Shown piece by piece: positions 5,802-5,921 of a stretch of DNA of 5,921 bases. Made by a program: the position numbers and the translations under genes. The stretch covers positions 1 through 5,921 of the forward strand of contig DAHVPA010000117.1 in the NCBI GenBank assembly GCA_027318525.1, read 5' to 3'. The notes beneath the pieces are model-generated. The model was given only the letters and a program-made list of their open reading frames with translations. It was not told where the DNA came from and searched no databases. This DNA comes from Candidatus Cloacimonadota bacterium. Its GTDB lineage: Bacteria; Cloacimonadota; Cloacimonadia; Cloacimonadales; Cloacimonadaceae. Numbering within the stretch: the stretch's first letter is position 1; every line of letters begins with the position of its first letter.

Positions 5802-5921
5802 TTGGTTCAATGGGAGCGCAATTTCTGTTCAAAACTGTGTAAAACCAATGATAGAATATTCCTCAGATTATACTTGACTTTGAGAGGAGTTCCCCACTTT
5901 GTGCAACCAAAAAATAATTTC

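Noticed and set aside
5884..5921. Possible start of a further plus-strand gene: GAGGAG then GTG at 5901 (or TTG at 5899), open to the window end
   Set aside because: Only seven codons are visible, the Shine-Dalgarno spacing is long for the GTG, and no clear promoter precedes it; not enough to annotate.
1..5921. CRISPR array, tRNA, rRNA, insertion sequence or phage gene
   Set aside because: No regularly spaced long repeats, RNA-gene signatures, transposase motifs or terminal inverted repeats with target duplications were seen on either strand.

Overview
This is a bacterial chromosomal segment of moderate, AT-leaning base composition with compact genes, short overlaps and Shine-Dalgarno starts. 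Nothing in it is phage- or plasmid-like. The lineage cannot be fixed from this window. The SufS-like aminotransferase with a long C-terminal tail, the FadR-like TetR regulator and the DUF3795 protein are all found in anaerobic or environmental bacteria, and I can go no further than that.

Left part (1-1281, + strand): the 3' part of a class V PLP-dependent aminotransferase / cysteine-desulfurase-like gene, cut by the window edge. It converges on a minus-strand operon across a 150-base gap that holds weak hairpins.

Centre (1432-4320, - strand): a tightly overlapping potA-potB-potC operon, encoding the ATPase and the two permeases of a spermidine/putrescine-type ABC importer. The genes overlap by 4 and 14 bases. 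The usual substrate-binding gene, potD, does not follow potC; the next gene is the convergent aminotransferase.

Divergent control region (4321-4708, 388 bases): a good potA promoter on the minus strand, a strong hairpin followed by a T-rich run on the minus strand, a possible promoter feeding that hairpin (suggesting a short RNA), a 13-base palindrome, and candidate promoters for the rightward regulator gene. An 11-base element (TGACATATWAT) lies in both divergent promoter areas, each copy reading in the direction of its own gene.

Right part (4709-5663, + strand): a TetR/FadR-like repressor followed after one base by a small cysteine-rich DUF3795 protein, very probably co-transcribed.

Right edge (5664-5921): no complete gene. 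It contains the most unusual structure in the window: six CNNGG pentamers at spacings of 11, 11, 12, 11 and 11 bases, arranged as a dyad about position 5771. It is two head-to-head arrays of degenerate 11-base repeats that can pair in several registers.

Most of the window is ordinary transport and regulation. No new multi-gene system is evident; the points worth a second look are the phased repeat, the possible small RNA, the paired promoter element and the missing potD.
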